DNA of 64,000 nucleotides from Neoceratodus forsteri (lineage: Eukaryota; Chordata; Ceratodontiformes; Ceratodontidae). The notes beneath the pieces are model-generated. The model had not been told where the DNA came from. It searched no databases and was given only the letters and a program-made list of their open reading frames with translations. Below are positions 1 to 11,811 of the stretch, one piece after another. A program made the translations under genes and the position numbers. The stretch lies in NCBI GenBank assembly GCA_016271365.2, contig CM057453.1, positions 1,093,102,001 to 1,093,166,000 on the forward strand. The letters run 5' to 3'. Numbering within the stretch: position 1 is the stretch's first letter; each line of letters begins with the position of its first letter.

Positions 1-1935
1 AGTCGACCTCTCTTTGATGAGTCCTCGAAGTCAGAGGGTTCTTCCTTATACTCCTGTCCAGTGGACACGGAGTCAGCTGAGGGTCTCTTGACAGATGAAG
101 GTCTTACCCCCTTCGTTGTCCTTCCCAGCTTGATCTTGGAATCCACAGGTCTTAAGATGGAGCCCATTCAAAAAAGGGCTCGGTACCCTCTCACCGAGAT
201 CTTGGACCGAGGTGACTCCCCTTGGGAAGCTTTCCAGTCGCAGAGGCCATTCTTGGCCCTGCCTTGGAGCTTTGGCAGTAACCCGCCTCCCACCCAGCAC
301 CATTGGCTCGGATGGCCCGCAAGTATGCAGTTCCTATTGGTTCTGTTTCGGGTTCACAGAACTTCCCTCGGCTGAGAGCTTGATGGCTGATTCTGTGTTC
401 AGGGGCTCCGTTAACTTGGGGGATGTTGACAAACCACCTGATAAGGAGTCCAAGAAATTGGGCCATTCAGCAAAGAAGGTCTGTGCTGCCTCTTTGCTTG
501 GCCTTCGCCAGGCAAACTCAGCCCTCCTGATGGCCCACTTCTCTCATGCTTTGTTGGGCACTTTGGATGAGGTGCTCCCTCATCTTTCAGTGGACCTCCA
601 AACCACAGTCAAACAAGTCCAGGATCAGGGTTGGGCTGTGGTTAAGCAACAGCTCCAGACAGCCATGGACACTGGGGACTCCTGTGCCTATTCTGTGGCA
701 GCCGCAGTGGCCATGTACTGCAGGGCTTGGCTGCGGATCTCAACCTTCACGGCAGACACCCAGCACAGGCTGGCTGATGTGTCTCTTTCCTGGGCACTAA
801 TCTGCTCGGGCCTGGGGTTGTTATGCGATAAGTTATGCCCCACTACTATGCCACATACACACTACAATGTTCTTATACTGTGATACTGCTATTTGCACTA
901 ATATGTAGATGTAGGTACCCATCATACAAGTATGGGTACTAGGAATGTGCTTTGTTGCTAATATATGCTACTATATATTATGTTTATATCATTTTATATG
1001 CTGTTTTACTGTTATGATTTACGTTTTACACTTGTCATGCATTATATACATTATACCTCATTATAATGCATTTGCCTAGGTTATGTTATGTTTTATGTAT
1101 TGTATACACATATATTCTGACCCATATCACTGATAAGAGGGCCTTTATGGATTGTCAGTGATTACTGTATATTCTGATATACTTATTCTCATATAATCAT
1201 ATGCGTCTTATACTTGGTTGATACGCCACATGTATTTCTGGCTATTCAGCAGTTCCTTTGTCTGTGATTTAGTGCTGACAGATCGTTTCCTTTGTCTAGC
1301 TTCTTACTCATTAGTAATTCTGTTTCCTAAGTAACTACCCAAGGGAGATGCCTTGTATACACCTTATTTGCTATATAATATACCAATGCATTATATTCCA
1401 CGTATCTGTAACTATGTTATCTGTACTATATAACCTTCTGTAAGCCAGCTCCTCTGAGAGAATTATACCTTCCTTGAGGACTGGTGAGAAACTGACTCCC
1501 TTGTGATTTTCTGTCACATGTTTGGCGTGTGTATTGTAATAATAAACTTTCCTTTATTATTTACTGCTTGTGTGTGTGTTCTTTGGCTCACACTACAGAC
1601 ATACAAGAATCTGATATATATTTATGCTTGGAGCCAGACTCCAAAGATAACCGGGTCAAGGGCCACCTCACCCGCATTGAGAAGTCCAGTGCCACCTTGG
1701 ACTCTGTGACATCTGCCCAGAGGGACTCCAAGGGCTCCAAACAGCAGCAGCAAAAGAAGCCCTTTTGGTCCATCTCCACTCCTGCAGCCAAACCAGCTCA
1801 GCCCCAAGCTGGGCAGCAGGCTCAGGCCTGGTGTCCTCGGCTGAAGTCAGCGGCCATGGTCGTCCACAAACATGGAGGATGAGGCCCAAGTGGTTCCTCA
1901 GCCAGGCCCTCTTCCATCTGCAAGCCTGCTCATGA
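1..1935 (+). pseudogene. gag-like ORF remnant of DIRS-A
   Basis: Frame-broken gag, split by the LTR at 819-1652. Readable pieces match the DIRS-D gag: the segment around LTEILDRGDSP (about 185-215), the stretch KPPDKESKKLGHSAKKV (about 430-480), MAHFSHALLGTLDEV (about 530-575) and, after the LTR, the RIEKS.ATLDSV region (1675-1710). The protein is presumed to be the nucleocapsid-like structural protein of DIRS elements; that function is known for the family only by analogy. The N-terminal cysteine/histidine motif lies outside the window. Confidence 0.8.
819..1652 (+). mobile_element. Solo LTR of an LTR retroelement (ERV-like) with 4-bp TSD
   Basis: The 834-bp insert begins TGTTAT and ends ATAACC (imperfect inverted ends) and is flanked by GGGT at 815-818 and 1653-1656. 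It interrupts DIRS-A gag: gag homology to 45770-45790 stops at 818 and resumes at 1657. It is AT-rich, with a TATA-like CTATATAA at 1426-1433 and AATAAA at 1541-1546 followed by a GT-rich stretch, as in the U3-R-U5 of LTRs on the + strand. No gag, pol or env is present. The class (retrovirus or other LTR element) is not resolved. Confidence 0.8.
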
Positions 1936-1939
1936 CGGG

Positions 1940-3832
1940 ATGAGGGGTGCCTCCCTCATGCCTGTCACGCCACCCCTGTGTCCTCCCATGGAGGGCCAAA
2001 TCTGCCACTTCCTTTCCGCCTGGTCCGCTGTCACCACGGACGGGTGGGTTCTCGAAGTGGTCGGTCAGGGTCTGCCTCTGGAGTTCGAGTAGTACCTGCC
2101 TTGCTGAGCCCTTGCCCCATGGGAAGACATTCTGTCGGCCCTGCAGTATGACATTGCCCAGCTGCTCTGCAGGGAGGTCATGGTTCCTGTCATGGACCCT
2201 CTGAAACACCCAGGGTTTGTCTCCAGGTACTTTCTAGTGCTGAAACAGATGTGGGGCTGGGGCCCCATCTTAGATCTGCACAGTCTGAACAAATTCATTA
2301 AGTTGCACACCTTCAGGATGGTCAGTCCCTCGCAGATCATACCATCACTAGAGCAAAACATGTGGTTCTGCTCTCTGGATCTTCAGGACGCGTTCTTTCA
2401 TGTCCCGATCAGTCCATCTCACAGACAGTTCCTTAGTTTCTGAGCAGAGGGGACCCTGTATGAGTTCCAGGCCATGCCATTCAGCCTGTCCTCAGCCCCC
2501 AGAGTCTTCACCAACTGCATTGCAGTGGTGGCAGCTTACCTGAGGCGCCTGGATTTACCCCTACCTGGATGACTGGCTGATTGCTGGTCCATCCAGGCAG
2601 GAGGTGGAGTGGTCCAGGGACCTGGCCCTCCAGACCTGCATGTCTCTTGGCCTCCTAGTCAGTCAGGCCAAGTCAGAACTTGTACCCTCATAGGTGATTA
2701 GCTTCATTGGGGCAGAGCTTGGCTCTTGCAGAGCCAGGGCTCGGCTCCCGGCAGACAGGGCGGAGGCTGTCTCCTCCTTTGCCCAGTCATTTCTAGTTGA
2801 GCAATTGCGCCCTGCTCGGGACTTCCTGCGCTTGCTGGGTTACATGGCAGCCTGCACCAGCGTGATCCGATGTGCCCACTGGAGAATGTACTCTCTGCAA
2901 TGGGAGCTGACCAGCCAGTGGACCCAGCAGAGGGGTCACTTTGACCAGCTGGTCACTGTGATCCAACAAATGTGGGACACTCTACAGTAGTGGTTAGTCC
3001 CAGAACATCTGCAGGAAGGGATACTGTTTGTCTGCTCAGAGCTAACGGTCATCCTGACGACCGATGCCTCTCATGGGCTGGGGGTGCCCACCTGGGGGAA
3101 CACAGAGTCCATGTGCTCTGGATCCCCCGAGGAGTCCTGATGCCACATCATCCTGCTGGAGCTCCAAGCAGTTCGGCTGGCACTGACTGCATTTGCTCCT
3201 CACATTCGGAGTCAGGTGGTCCAGGTCCAGAAGGACAACATCTCAACCATGTACTGCCTCAACAAGCAGGGTGGGACGCACTCCCTGCCTCTGTGCAAGG
3301 AAGCTCTCCACGTATGGACCCTCATGCGCAGCTTGGAGGCCAATCTCCTTGGCCATCCATATGGCCAATGTCTCCAACCAGCTGGCAGATGCTCTCAGCC
3401 ATGTGGGCGAGGTGTCTCACGAGTAGTCTCTTCACCTAGAGGTAGCACACAGTCTGTTCTCCCAGTGGGGCACCCCTCTGGTGGACCTATTTGCCTCCCG
3501 GGAGAACACCAAGCTGAGGCTATATTGTGCCCACCCGATCAGCAAGGAATGCTGCAGGGGGAATGCTTTCTCGAGGCCCTGGACCCCAGGCCTCTTCTGT
3601 GCCTTCCCTCCACTTCTCTTGATCCACAAGGTGTTACTCAAGGCCTGGAGTGACAAGGCACAGATGGTCCTGGATTGGCCACACCAGTTTTGGTACCCTG
3701 ATCTCCTCATCTGTGGCAGCAGGCTCCTGAGGTTTCTTCCCCTATGCCCGGACCTGCTCTCCATCAGTCAGGGGAAGGTACTCCATCCGGACCTTCAATC
3801 CCTGCACCTGACAATCTGGTTCCTGAGTGGCT
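1940..3832 (+). pseudogene. RT / RNase H / methyltransferase-like ORF remnant of DIRS-A
   Basis: RT fragments: GPILDLHSLNKF (2260-2300), WFCSLDLQDAFFHVPI (2360-2415), FSLSSAPRVFT (about 2485-2515) and the catalytic YLDDW box at about 2563-2577. RNase H: TDAS at about 3058-3070 and a broken QxDN region near 3230. Then the DIRS-specific C-terminal domain with VDLFASRENTKLRL (3481-3525), NAFSRPWTPGLF (3560-3596) and FWYPDLL near 3690. Several stops (for example at 2441-2443 and 2988-2990) and frameshifts abolish coding. The order matches DIRS-D at 46039-47952. Confidence 0.85.
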
Positions 3833-4837
3833 AGAGTTCCAGGCTCTGGGTCTCTCCGAAGATGTTCTCACTATTGTTGAGGCATCTCAGAAGGAGTCGA
3901 CCAGGAAATGCTATGGCTTCAAATGGAAGAGGTTCTCTGTTTGGTGTCAGGGCAAGGGGTTGGACTCTCTGTCATGTCCGGTGGCTAGCATGCTTGACTT
4001 TCCGTGGTCCCTTTCTCAGTCAGGCCTTCAGTTGACCCTCAAGGTGCACCTGGCAGTTGTCTCTGCTTACCAGGCGCGGGCCGGTCAGCAGTCGGTGGTG
4101 CAGGAAGAGGTGGTCTGGTGTTTCTTTAAAGGCCCTGACCACATTTCCCCTCTGATGTGTGAACCACCACCACCTTGAGAGTTGTTGCTGGTGTTGGCAA
4201 AGCCCATGGGCAAGCTATTCGAACCGATGCACAGGTGTGAGATGTCTCACCTGTCATGGAAGACCACATTCAGTGAGCTACAGGCGCTTTCGGTGGAGTC
4301 TCCTTACCAGGTCTTCCACAGGGACAAGATTGTGCTTCGCCCCAACCCGAAGTTCCTCCCAAAGGTCATGTGTGATTTTTCACCTTAACCAGGTGATTGA
4401 TCTCCTGGTGCACTTCACCAACCACACGTCAGAGGCCGAGCACAGGTTCCATACTTTGGACCTGCAGCGAGCACGTGTATTACAAGAAACACACGGCTGG
4501 AGTTCAGAGAGAGGTTTGCCAGCTGTTTGTCACCTACGCTGAAGCCGCACCTGGCAAACCAGCAGCTAAGCGGATGAGTGGCAGGTGGATTATTTCCTGC
4601 ATCAACCTCTGCTATAGGTTGGCGGGTAGGGAGCCTCCCGCAGGGCTTAGGACTCATTCCACCCGCCATACCGCTGCCTTGGTGGCTGCTTCCATGGATG
4701 TCCGTATCCAGGAAATCTGCAGGGCTGCTACCTGGAGGTCAGCACATACCTTCATTTCCCATTACCACATAGACCTTGAGTCATGCCGGGATGCTGGTTT
4801 TGGGACCTCAGTTCTCCAATCTCTGTTCCATAAATAG
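3790..4837 (+). pseudogene. Tyrosine recombinase remnant of DIRS-A, first catalytic Arg deleted
   Basis: The N-terminal part LEFQALGLSEDVLTIVEA overlaps the end of the preceding ORF in another frame, as in DIRS-D. A TGA at 4176-4178 follows CEPPPP. The segment WKTTFSELQAL (about 4255-4290) lacks the LVAI.SARR.G residues present in DIRS-D and DIRS-C, so the first catalytic arginine is gone. The HSTR box (4654-4665) and the tyrosine in SHYHID (about 4758-4775) remain. A frameshift separates 4182-4388 from 4397-4837. YRs of this family integrate the circular DNA intermediate. Confidence 0.85.
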
Positions 4838-4891
4838 GGGGTGTGCGCAATGCCCCCTCCTCCCAGAGAACTGCTAGGAGTTTGCCAACAA

Positions 4892-4984
4892 GTGTGGATA
4901 GAACACCAGATCCACATCCTTAGAAAAACAGGTTACTCACCTGTAACAGTAGTTCTTAGAGTGGTATATGATGTTCATCTACAC
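4892..4984. repeat. Internal complementary region (ICR) of DIRS-A
   Basis: This lies between the YR stop and the right ITR. It reads GTGTGGAT.. then CCTTAGAAA, AGGTTACTCACCTGTAAC, AGTTCTTAGAG, then GTTCATCTACAC. The first half is complementary to what a DIRS left end should be and the second half to the right end, the hallmark ICR used to template end completion during circle formation. The left end of A is outside the window, so only half can be checked internally. Confidence 0.8.
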
Positions 4985-5019
4985 GAACCCACCCAACCTC
5001 CCCTGGCTGTGATGCACCC

Positions 5020-5156
5020 TTCTGCTTCCAGCGGGCAAGATCTGGTGTCACTGGGTGGAGCCAAGGGAGTTACCACCTGGGTGGGTGGGAGGAGCCAGCT
5101 TGAAGACGTTCAGGTGGAGTCTTAAAGGGAAAGGCAACTGCCAACAAGTGTGGATA
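5020..5156. repeat. Right inverted terminal repeat of DIRS-A (truncated)
   Basis: Matches the DIRS-D right ITR (49165-49326) from the GCGGGCAAGATCTGG start through ACCACCTGGGTGGGTGGGAGG to CAACAAGTGTGGAT. It stops at 5155-5156, where the DIRS-B terminus begins, without the terminal CTAGAACT/GTTACAGGTGAGTAAC extension. Confidence 0.8.
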
Positions 5157-5164
5157 AAAGTACA

Positions 5165-5352
5165 GTTACATAAGAACTTACCGTAACAATAGATCTTTGA
5201 GAGAGGCTCTTGAAGCAGGTGACACAATTAGGACTGTAGTTGTCAGGCGACAGGACCTCACAGCAAACTTCTAGCCAGCAGTCTGTGGCGGGAACCACCC
5301 CCGACATCACACATTGTATAAAGGATAGGCGGTCCCCGACGTGCCCCAGTTC
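5165..5352. repeat. Left ITR of DIRS-B
   Basis: Reverse-complement match to 15650-15862. Shared blocks include GTGACACAATTAGGACTGTAG, CAGCAAACTTCTAGCCAGCAG and the inner TTGTATAAAGG / GTGCCCCAGTTC. The extreme left tip (5158-5195) is more diverged from the right copy. Confidence 0.85.
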
Positions 5353-5461
5353 TTATTCCGCCGGAGACTCCAGCATTCGGATGCAGCATGATCTGAACAG
5401 GGAACCTAGGACAGTATCTCACAGAACTGACAAGTATAAGGCGACATCAGGGGAAAATCCC

Positions 5462-6470
5462 TTATAAGAGGAGACCCTGCAGAACTGTGAGGCTGAAGCC
5501 TGCTCTGTGTCTCGAGGCAATGTCCAGACTGTAGTGCTTAACGAAGGTGTGGACTGTGTGCCAGGTAGTTGCCACACAAATGTCTGATGCCGACACATTT
5601 CTCAGTGCAGCGAAGGAGGCCGCTACACCTCTTGTGGAATGACCCCACACAGACTCCAGTACAAATTTGTTGTGTTTCTGGTAACAGAAGGAAATACAGT
5701 GTACTAGCCACTTTGATAGTGTCTGTTTGGTCACGGGAGCCCCTAGGACTCTGGGGACAAAAGAAACAAACAATTGGTCGGAACGCCTGCTGTCCTTCGT
5801 TTTGGACAAATAAACTCTATGGGTGTAATACACTTCTAGAGTGTGGAGAAGAGCCTCTCCCCTATTCGTATTATTAGGGTAATAAACCAGAAGCTGAATG
5901 TCCTGATTTAAGGTCATCTCAGATATCACCCTGTGTAGAAACTTAGGATTGGTTCTCAAGGCCTCTCGGTCCTTGTGAAACACCAAATAAGGCTCCTTGC
6001 ACATCAGAGCCTGAAGCTCGGAAATCCTTCGAGCAGAAGTAACAGCAACTAAAAATAACGTTTTCCAAGAGAGAAAACAAGCTCACAATCCACAGCCAGT
6101 TCACGGGGAGATGGTCAGCTGCTCCAAAACAAACAGCAGGTCCCAAGGGGGACAGGATCCCTAATGGGAGACTTGATATGTAGAGTACCCCTAAGAAAGG
6201 TACTATGGTACCATTCTGCCTTGGACAGGGATGTGATAGGCAGCAGTGGCAGCCAAATGCACTTTGATGGAGGAGTAGCCCAACCCGAGTCCAAAAGGGG
6301 CTACAGGTAGTCAAGGAAAGTATTCACCGGACAGGTTAGTGTCAAGATGATGAGCCATAGCCCACAGACAAAAACGCTTCCACTTAATGGCATAGGTCAC
6401 TCTGGTGGAAGGTTTTCTGGCCACCACAAGAACGTCAGCGACCTTGTCAGAAACCCTAAAGCGGAGCCTA
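5462..6470 (-). pseudogene. Tyrosine recombinase of DIRS-B (YR C-terminal half readable)
   Basis: Reading leftward, WKTLFLVAVTSARRISELQA (about 6075-6010) contains the first catalytic Arg. It continues in frame into YLVFHKDREAL, then GHSTRGVAAS with the HxxR box, and HTFVKHYSLDIAS with the nucleophilic Tyr, ending VLQGLLL at 5462. All four YR catalytic positions are therefore visible in one frame, making this the most complete recombinase core in the window. The N-terminal part (about 6080-6470) is frame-shifted. Whether any copy ever used this exact sequence cannot be told. Confidence 0.82.
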
Positions 6471-7264
6471 AGTCTTCAGGAGCCATGCATGTAGGTGGAG
6501 GGACCGCAAGTTCGGGTGGACCAAGGTCCCATTGTCCTGGGAGAGCAAGTACATGCTAAGCGGTAAGGTGATTGGAGGTTCCACCATCAGCTGCTGCAAC
6601 AGTGGGAACCAAATCTGTTGAGGCCATAATGGCGCCACCAGGATCATTGTTGCCCCCTCCACTTGCACCTTGAGAAAGACCCTCTGAGGGAGTGGAAACT
6701 GGGGAAAGGCGTAGAAGAATCTCCCCTTCCAGGACAGGGACAACGTGTCTTGCCAGAAAGCACCAGGCTCAGGATCTAGTGAACAAAAACTGGGCAGTTT
6801 TGCATTGATAGGGGAGGCGAAGAGGTCCAGCTCAGGTGTTTCCCATTTGTCAAATAGATCATCAGCTACAGAAAAATGGACCACTCGTGCTCTGTCAGCT
6901 GAGTTCGGCTGAGAAACGGCCAGGGTATTTTGGACCCCAGGGACGTGGACCACTGAGATCAGTAAGTGATGGGACATGGCACAATCCCACACTCTCATTG
7001 CCTCTCTGCAGCGGGGGTAGGAGTGTGTGCTTCCCTGTTTGTTAAGATAGAACACCACTGACATTTTGTCTGTTTGCACAAGGAGGTGTCCCGGTTGGAG
7101 AACAGAGCTAAAGGCCTGCAGGGTGTAGAGAATGGCCCTCATCTCCAAAATATTGATGTGGAGAGATTCCTCGCTTGCTGACCAGGAGCCCTGGGTCCTG
7201 TGAACGCCTAGATGTGCTCCCCATCCAGTGCCTGAGGCATCGGACGTGAGGATCTGCTCTGGTG

Positions 7265-8999
7265 CAGTGAAAAAGCAGGGATACTGAATGAATATTTCTG
7301 CTCAGTATTCTCAACGGAAGAGGAGGGGGAAGTACCTAAACCAAACAAGAGAGAAACTCGGAATAGGGGCATCCATACCAGTCCATTCACAGAAGAAAGG
7401 GTTTTGAAAGAACTCTTGAAACCAGGGTGGACAAAGCAATGGGGCCTGATGGGATTCACCCAATAATTCTAAAAGAACTAAGGGTAGAACTAGTAACACC
7501 ACTGACTACTCTAACAAATCATGGGAGGATGGGGTGGTACCTGAGGAATGGAGGAGGGCAAATGTGATTCCACTTCACAAAAAGTGGGAGCAGGGCAGAG
7601 GCACGAAACTACAGACCAGTTAGTTTGAGTTCAGTGGTAGGAAAATGATGGAATCACTTCTGAAGGAAAGAACTGTTGAGTACCTAGAGGCCAGTGGGGC
7701 ACAGGACCCAAGGCATCATGGTTTCACAGCAGGAAGGTCATGTCAGACGAACCTAATAGATTTCTTTGATTGGGTGACCAAAGTAGTAGACTAGGGAGGG
7801 GCTGTGGATATGGCCTACCTAGATTTTAGCAAGGGATTTGGCACAGTCTCACACAAAAGATTAATATACAAGTTAGCCAGCCTTGGAGTGGGTCCCAAGG
7901 TGGTAGCCTGGATAAAAACTGGCTGGACAACAGGATGCAAAGGGTAATAGTGAATGGAGGCCACGGTGAAGAAAGGAGGGTAACTAGCAGGGTACTGCAT
8001 CATTCGGTACTGGGACCAGTCCTCTTTAATGTCTTTATAAGTGACATTGGAGAGCACCTGGAAAGAAAGGTATGTCTCTTTGCAGATGACACAAAGATCT
8101 GCAACAGGGTTGCTACACAAGGTGGGGTGGAAAGAATGAAAAGGGACTTGGCAAGGTTGGAGGAATGGTCAAATATGTGGCAGCTCAGATTCAGTGCAAA
8201 GAAGTGCAAGGTAATGCATCTGGGAAACAAAAACCCAGGGGAAGAGTACACAATGGGGTGAGTTAATAACAACAACAAAAATCGAAAGAGACCTAGGAGT
8301 AATTATATCAGATGACCTAAAGGTGGTCAAGCAATGTGAGAAGGCAGTAAGGAGGGCTGGGGGGATACTGGGATGCATAGGGAGAGGCATCAACAGTAGA
8401 AAACAGGAAGTTGTTATCCCTCTGTACAGACAGTTAGTGAGACCCTATCTGGAGTGCTGCGTGCAATTCTGGAGACACCACCTCTGCAAAGACATAGACA
8501 GAGCGGAGGCTGTTCAGAGGAGGGCAACCAAAATGGTGCAGGGTCTGCACCAGATGACGTACGAGGAGAGACTAAAGCAGCTTAATATGTATACCCTTGA
8601 GGAAAGGAGGGAAGGGGGGACATGATAGAAACTTTCAAGTATCTCAAGGGAATTAACAAAGTACAAGAGGGAAGTATCTTTCAGAAGAAGAGATGTGCAA
8701 GAACAAAGGGGCACAATTTGAAGATAGAGGGAGGACGGCTCAGAGATAATGTTAGAAAGTGTTTTTTCACAGAGAGGGTTGTGGATGCATGGAACAGCCT
8801 TCCTGAGGAGGTTATGGAGTCAGGAACAGTGGGAGAATTCAAGAATGCATGGGACAGGCATAAGGCAATTCTAGTGGGGGGTAGGAGGAAGTAAGCTGCT
8901 GATTAACTAGAATCTGCAGCTTATCCATCAGGTAGGTAAATGGGCAGACTAGGTGGGCCAAGCAGTCCTTATCTGCCGTCAAATTCTGTGTTTCTGTGT
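7265..8999 (+). mobile_element. CR1-like LINE, 5'-truncated, inserted in DIRS-B RNase H
   Basis: The RT C-terminal half is readable on + in broken frames: GPVLFNVFISDIGEHLERK and LFADDTKI (about 8010-8100), LRFSAKKCKVMHLGNKNPG (8180-8245), QKxxx.AVRRAGGILGCIGRG (8330-8385), [16 protein letters not shown] (8420-8470) and RVVDAWNSLPEEV (8780-8815). The 3' end has the CR1-type motif CTGCCGTCAAATTCTGTGTTTC (8967-8996). There is no poly-A and no clear TSD, as usual for CR1. It starts at a GGGATACTGAATGAATATTT block near 7277. Multiple stops make it dead. Confidence 0.88.
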
Positions 9000-9354
9000 G
9001 CTTCCTTTTGGAATGGCATTCCTTCCTGCAAGGAAAGTGATGTCATCCACCACTGGAGTTCTTGGCGTAGCGGTCTTGAGATGGAGACCGGAAGGTTCAA
9101 GTCGTCCCATCTTTGGTCTCATTGGATGCGAAGGGTCCACTGAATCGATCCTCATATGAAGTCTTGCAAGGGGGACTGTAATGATGGACGCTGCCATGTG
9201 GCCTAGTAGCCGTAAGGTTCTGGGATGGGGTTAGGAAGGATTTGGGGACATTGATCGTGATGCCTAGTTCCTCGAAGAAAGAACAGGTGTCCCGAATGGA
9301 TCTTTGTAGTTGTTCCTTGGACGGTGCTGTCAGAAGCCAGTCATCCAAGTATGG

Positions 9355-11811
9355 CATGGGTCTGCAACCTTTTCAGGACCGGGACCCACATGCTCACCTG
9401 CCATGACAGATCTGATCACCAGAGAGCCATATGAGTGCATGCATAGCAGATGTCTTTTGTAATGCCTAATTTTACTTAAAATTATCTTCAAGTGTATTTG
9501 AGTAAAACGAATGTTACTTAATTGGAGCACTACTCAAAGCAAACCATTAAAAAGTGTAACTTATTAAATTGTTTTCAACAACAGTGGTGCATTTACCATC
9601 CTTTGCAAATGTGCACACATTTCAGCTTGCAGGGTATGCAAGTGTACAAATTACAGTGTACCACCAGGTTGGTCTGAGAGTCCCAAGCTTCTGTCTCACT
9701 TGGTATGGACTATCATGCTACAGTAGGTGCACAGCCTATGAGACATTACCAAGTTTATCCATGATAGCTTCTCATTCTCCAAACCCTCTCTGAGATGACT
9801 GAAAAAGTTTTAGCCATGCTCCTGTTGGCACAAGGGTAACTAGTTAGTAATCCTTAATTCCTAATACATTCATACAGTAGAATGGACAAGTGCAAGCTGT
9901 GCTGTGTGGTATATTTGTTATCTATGGGTCTGTCAAGCACAAGAGAGACATAGTAAGTTAACCTCATATCATAAACAAAAATAAGAATCCATATTCCACA
10001 AAATGTTCTTTGCATGGTCTTTCATGGTCTTGTATTCAGAAGAACCTGTGCCAAATCTAACATATAGTAAAATTCTGCTCTGTTCCTTGAGCTCTGCAGA
10101 CAAATGCAGGCCCATTTTTATAAACTGCATCCTTCATAACCTCCTCCATCTGCAAAACTGTTGCCTCTACAAAGCATCTGCAGGACTCTGTGGAAGCTGA
10201 ACAGATGCATGACACGAAGTCTAAGCAGTCGTCTCTTTGCCCAGTTTATTTTCAAGTTGGAACAGTTTTCTTGCATGCTTCTGTCATATCTCCTGGCATA
10301 TGTAAGAATGTTTTATTTTGACATGCCCTTGGAGTTAAACTTCTTATTTCTTGGAAAGACTTTCCATGCAACTCACATGTAACATATGCCTATTTCTGTT
10401 GATGAAACCAAAATCTCACAAGTCTTCTAGAAATGTTATGTTCTCATCTACTGTTTCTCTTTTCTTTGTTGGATGTGTCATTTTTCTCATAAGCTGTATA
10501 GCTGATTCACTGGTACCAATGCCATGTTAAGAATATGGGGAAAACTTATTTCAAAACATTATTTCTTGCAGTTGTTATGACCACTGTCTTGATTCAGTCC
10601 TCCTTCCATCTCCACAGTCTCCAATCCCACCCAAGGAACCACTGTCTTCCTCACATTCCTACCGCTGCACAACATCCTGAAGTAACTCTGGTTGTCCCCC
10701 CACCCCCCGCCTCACTCCTCATACACATTGAGACAACTGATGTGGGGCTAGATCTCAACTGATGTGGGGATATCCCAGTAAAGCATATAGAATGTTTAGC
10801 ATATGTTAAGGGTCAAAGAAGAATAATAAAAGAATTGGGACAATCCTGTGTGATGGATGGTAAGAATTGTTATGCATTCACTAAAAATACCACCAACAGA
10901 TTACTCTGGGTCAAGTTCAGTTGGCATTCATCTGTATCCCCCTCCCCTGGGTCGTGACTAAAAATAGGCAGAATTTGTCTAGTGCACTTACCCGGTCAAA
11001 AAAACACTGAATAAATAAATAAATTCATCTTGCTAGCCAATCCTATTACATTTTCCTACCTTTGTTTCAACTCTGTCCCTCCCACTTGGAGCACAAATGT
11101 CTTAGGCATGGCCATCCACCAGCCCAGCCTGTTTTACAGAATCACACCTAGCTTGATGTCTAGTACCCCTGCATCGAATTATAGGTATCACAAGCCCTGC
11201 TGACATTTGGCAACATATCCAACACTGCACATCCCTGCCAACATGATCCCTCCCGTTTGGGCTACCAGGGAAGCACATGTGTGGAGTCAGGACAGGAAGC
11301 ATCCAAAATGGATTATTTTTAACTTTATCACTTGATGTGCTATGCCTCCAGTTTTGGTGCCAGCCTAGGACACCAAATTGGTGAACAGTAATCCTTACCA
11401 TTAAGCCATCAAGCAGTTCTTCAGCAAGCTTTTGAAAGTTTGCGGGCTTGCCTCCTACTGGCCAAGGTTTACAACACAGCTGCGAATATTGATACAGATT
11501 TAAAATATGGGGGACACTGCAGTCAATAGCCTCCCTTATATAGATAGTCTTGACTACCTCTAACTGTCCCAGCATCATGCACATCAGTGTGTATGGGATG
11601 TTCATGTACATAACCCTTAAAAGATGGCCCTACATAGACAAATTGCCAAAAAGCCTGTATTCAGTGTTCCAGATCCCTTCATTATGAAGCACAGTAGCAG
11701 TGATGTTGAAAATCATAAGTACTGGACCTTTGAGGGGTAAGGACCTACTGAGCCGCATGAACACAGCAGAGAGCCACATGTGGCTCCCAAGCCTCACGTT
11801 GCAGACGTTTG
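9355..11811. mobile_element. hAT-type DNA transposon, non-autonomous or decayed, 8-bp TSD
   Basis: The flanking 8-bp duplication AAGTATGG lies at 9347-9354 and 11812-11819, inside the DIRS-B RT gene right at the YLDDW box. Ends are CATGGGTCTGCAAC at the left and GTTGCAGACGTTTG at the right (imperfect TIR), followed inward on the right by the GAGCCACATGTGGCTCCC block typical of vertebrate hAT elements. No hAT transposase (no DDE/RNaseH-like hAT domain or BED finger) is readable in its 2.46 kb. An ORF on - at 11102-11611 (169 aa) is not recognised. It contains a SINE tail at 10850-11035. Nothing else recognised between 9380 and 10850. Confidence 0.82.
10850..11035 (+). mobile_element. SINE 3' portion (same family as 31810-39848), in hAT
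   Basis: The + strand here matches the reverse complement of 31815-31955: CATTCACTAAAAATACCACCAACA, GTTGGCATTCATCTGTATCC and TCTAGTGCACTTACCCGGTCAA. It ends in an AATA-repeat tail (11012-11025). The tRNA-like head is absent, so this is a 5'-truncated copy. Confidence 0.75.

Larger units (their letters stand above)
1..5157 (+). mobile_element. DIRS-A: degenerate DIRS-type YR retrotransposon, 5' end outside window
   Basis: The order gag, RT/RNase H/methyltransferase-like, tyrosine recombinase, internal complementary region, right ITR runs left to right and aligns with the better copy at 43453-49356. The window opens inside gag (equivalent to about 44960 in that copy). Many stops and frameshifts show it is dead. 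The right ITR stops near 5156 and lacks the last ~50 bases seen in DIRS-D, because DIRS-B begins there. Gag is interrupted by a solo LTR at 819-1652. Confidence 0.9.

Noticed and set aside
11102..11611. hAT or Harbinger transposase encoded by the 169-codon - strand ORF
   Set aside because: No catalytic triad, BED finger or dimerisation motif can be seen; left as unassigned.
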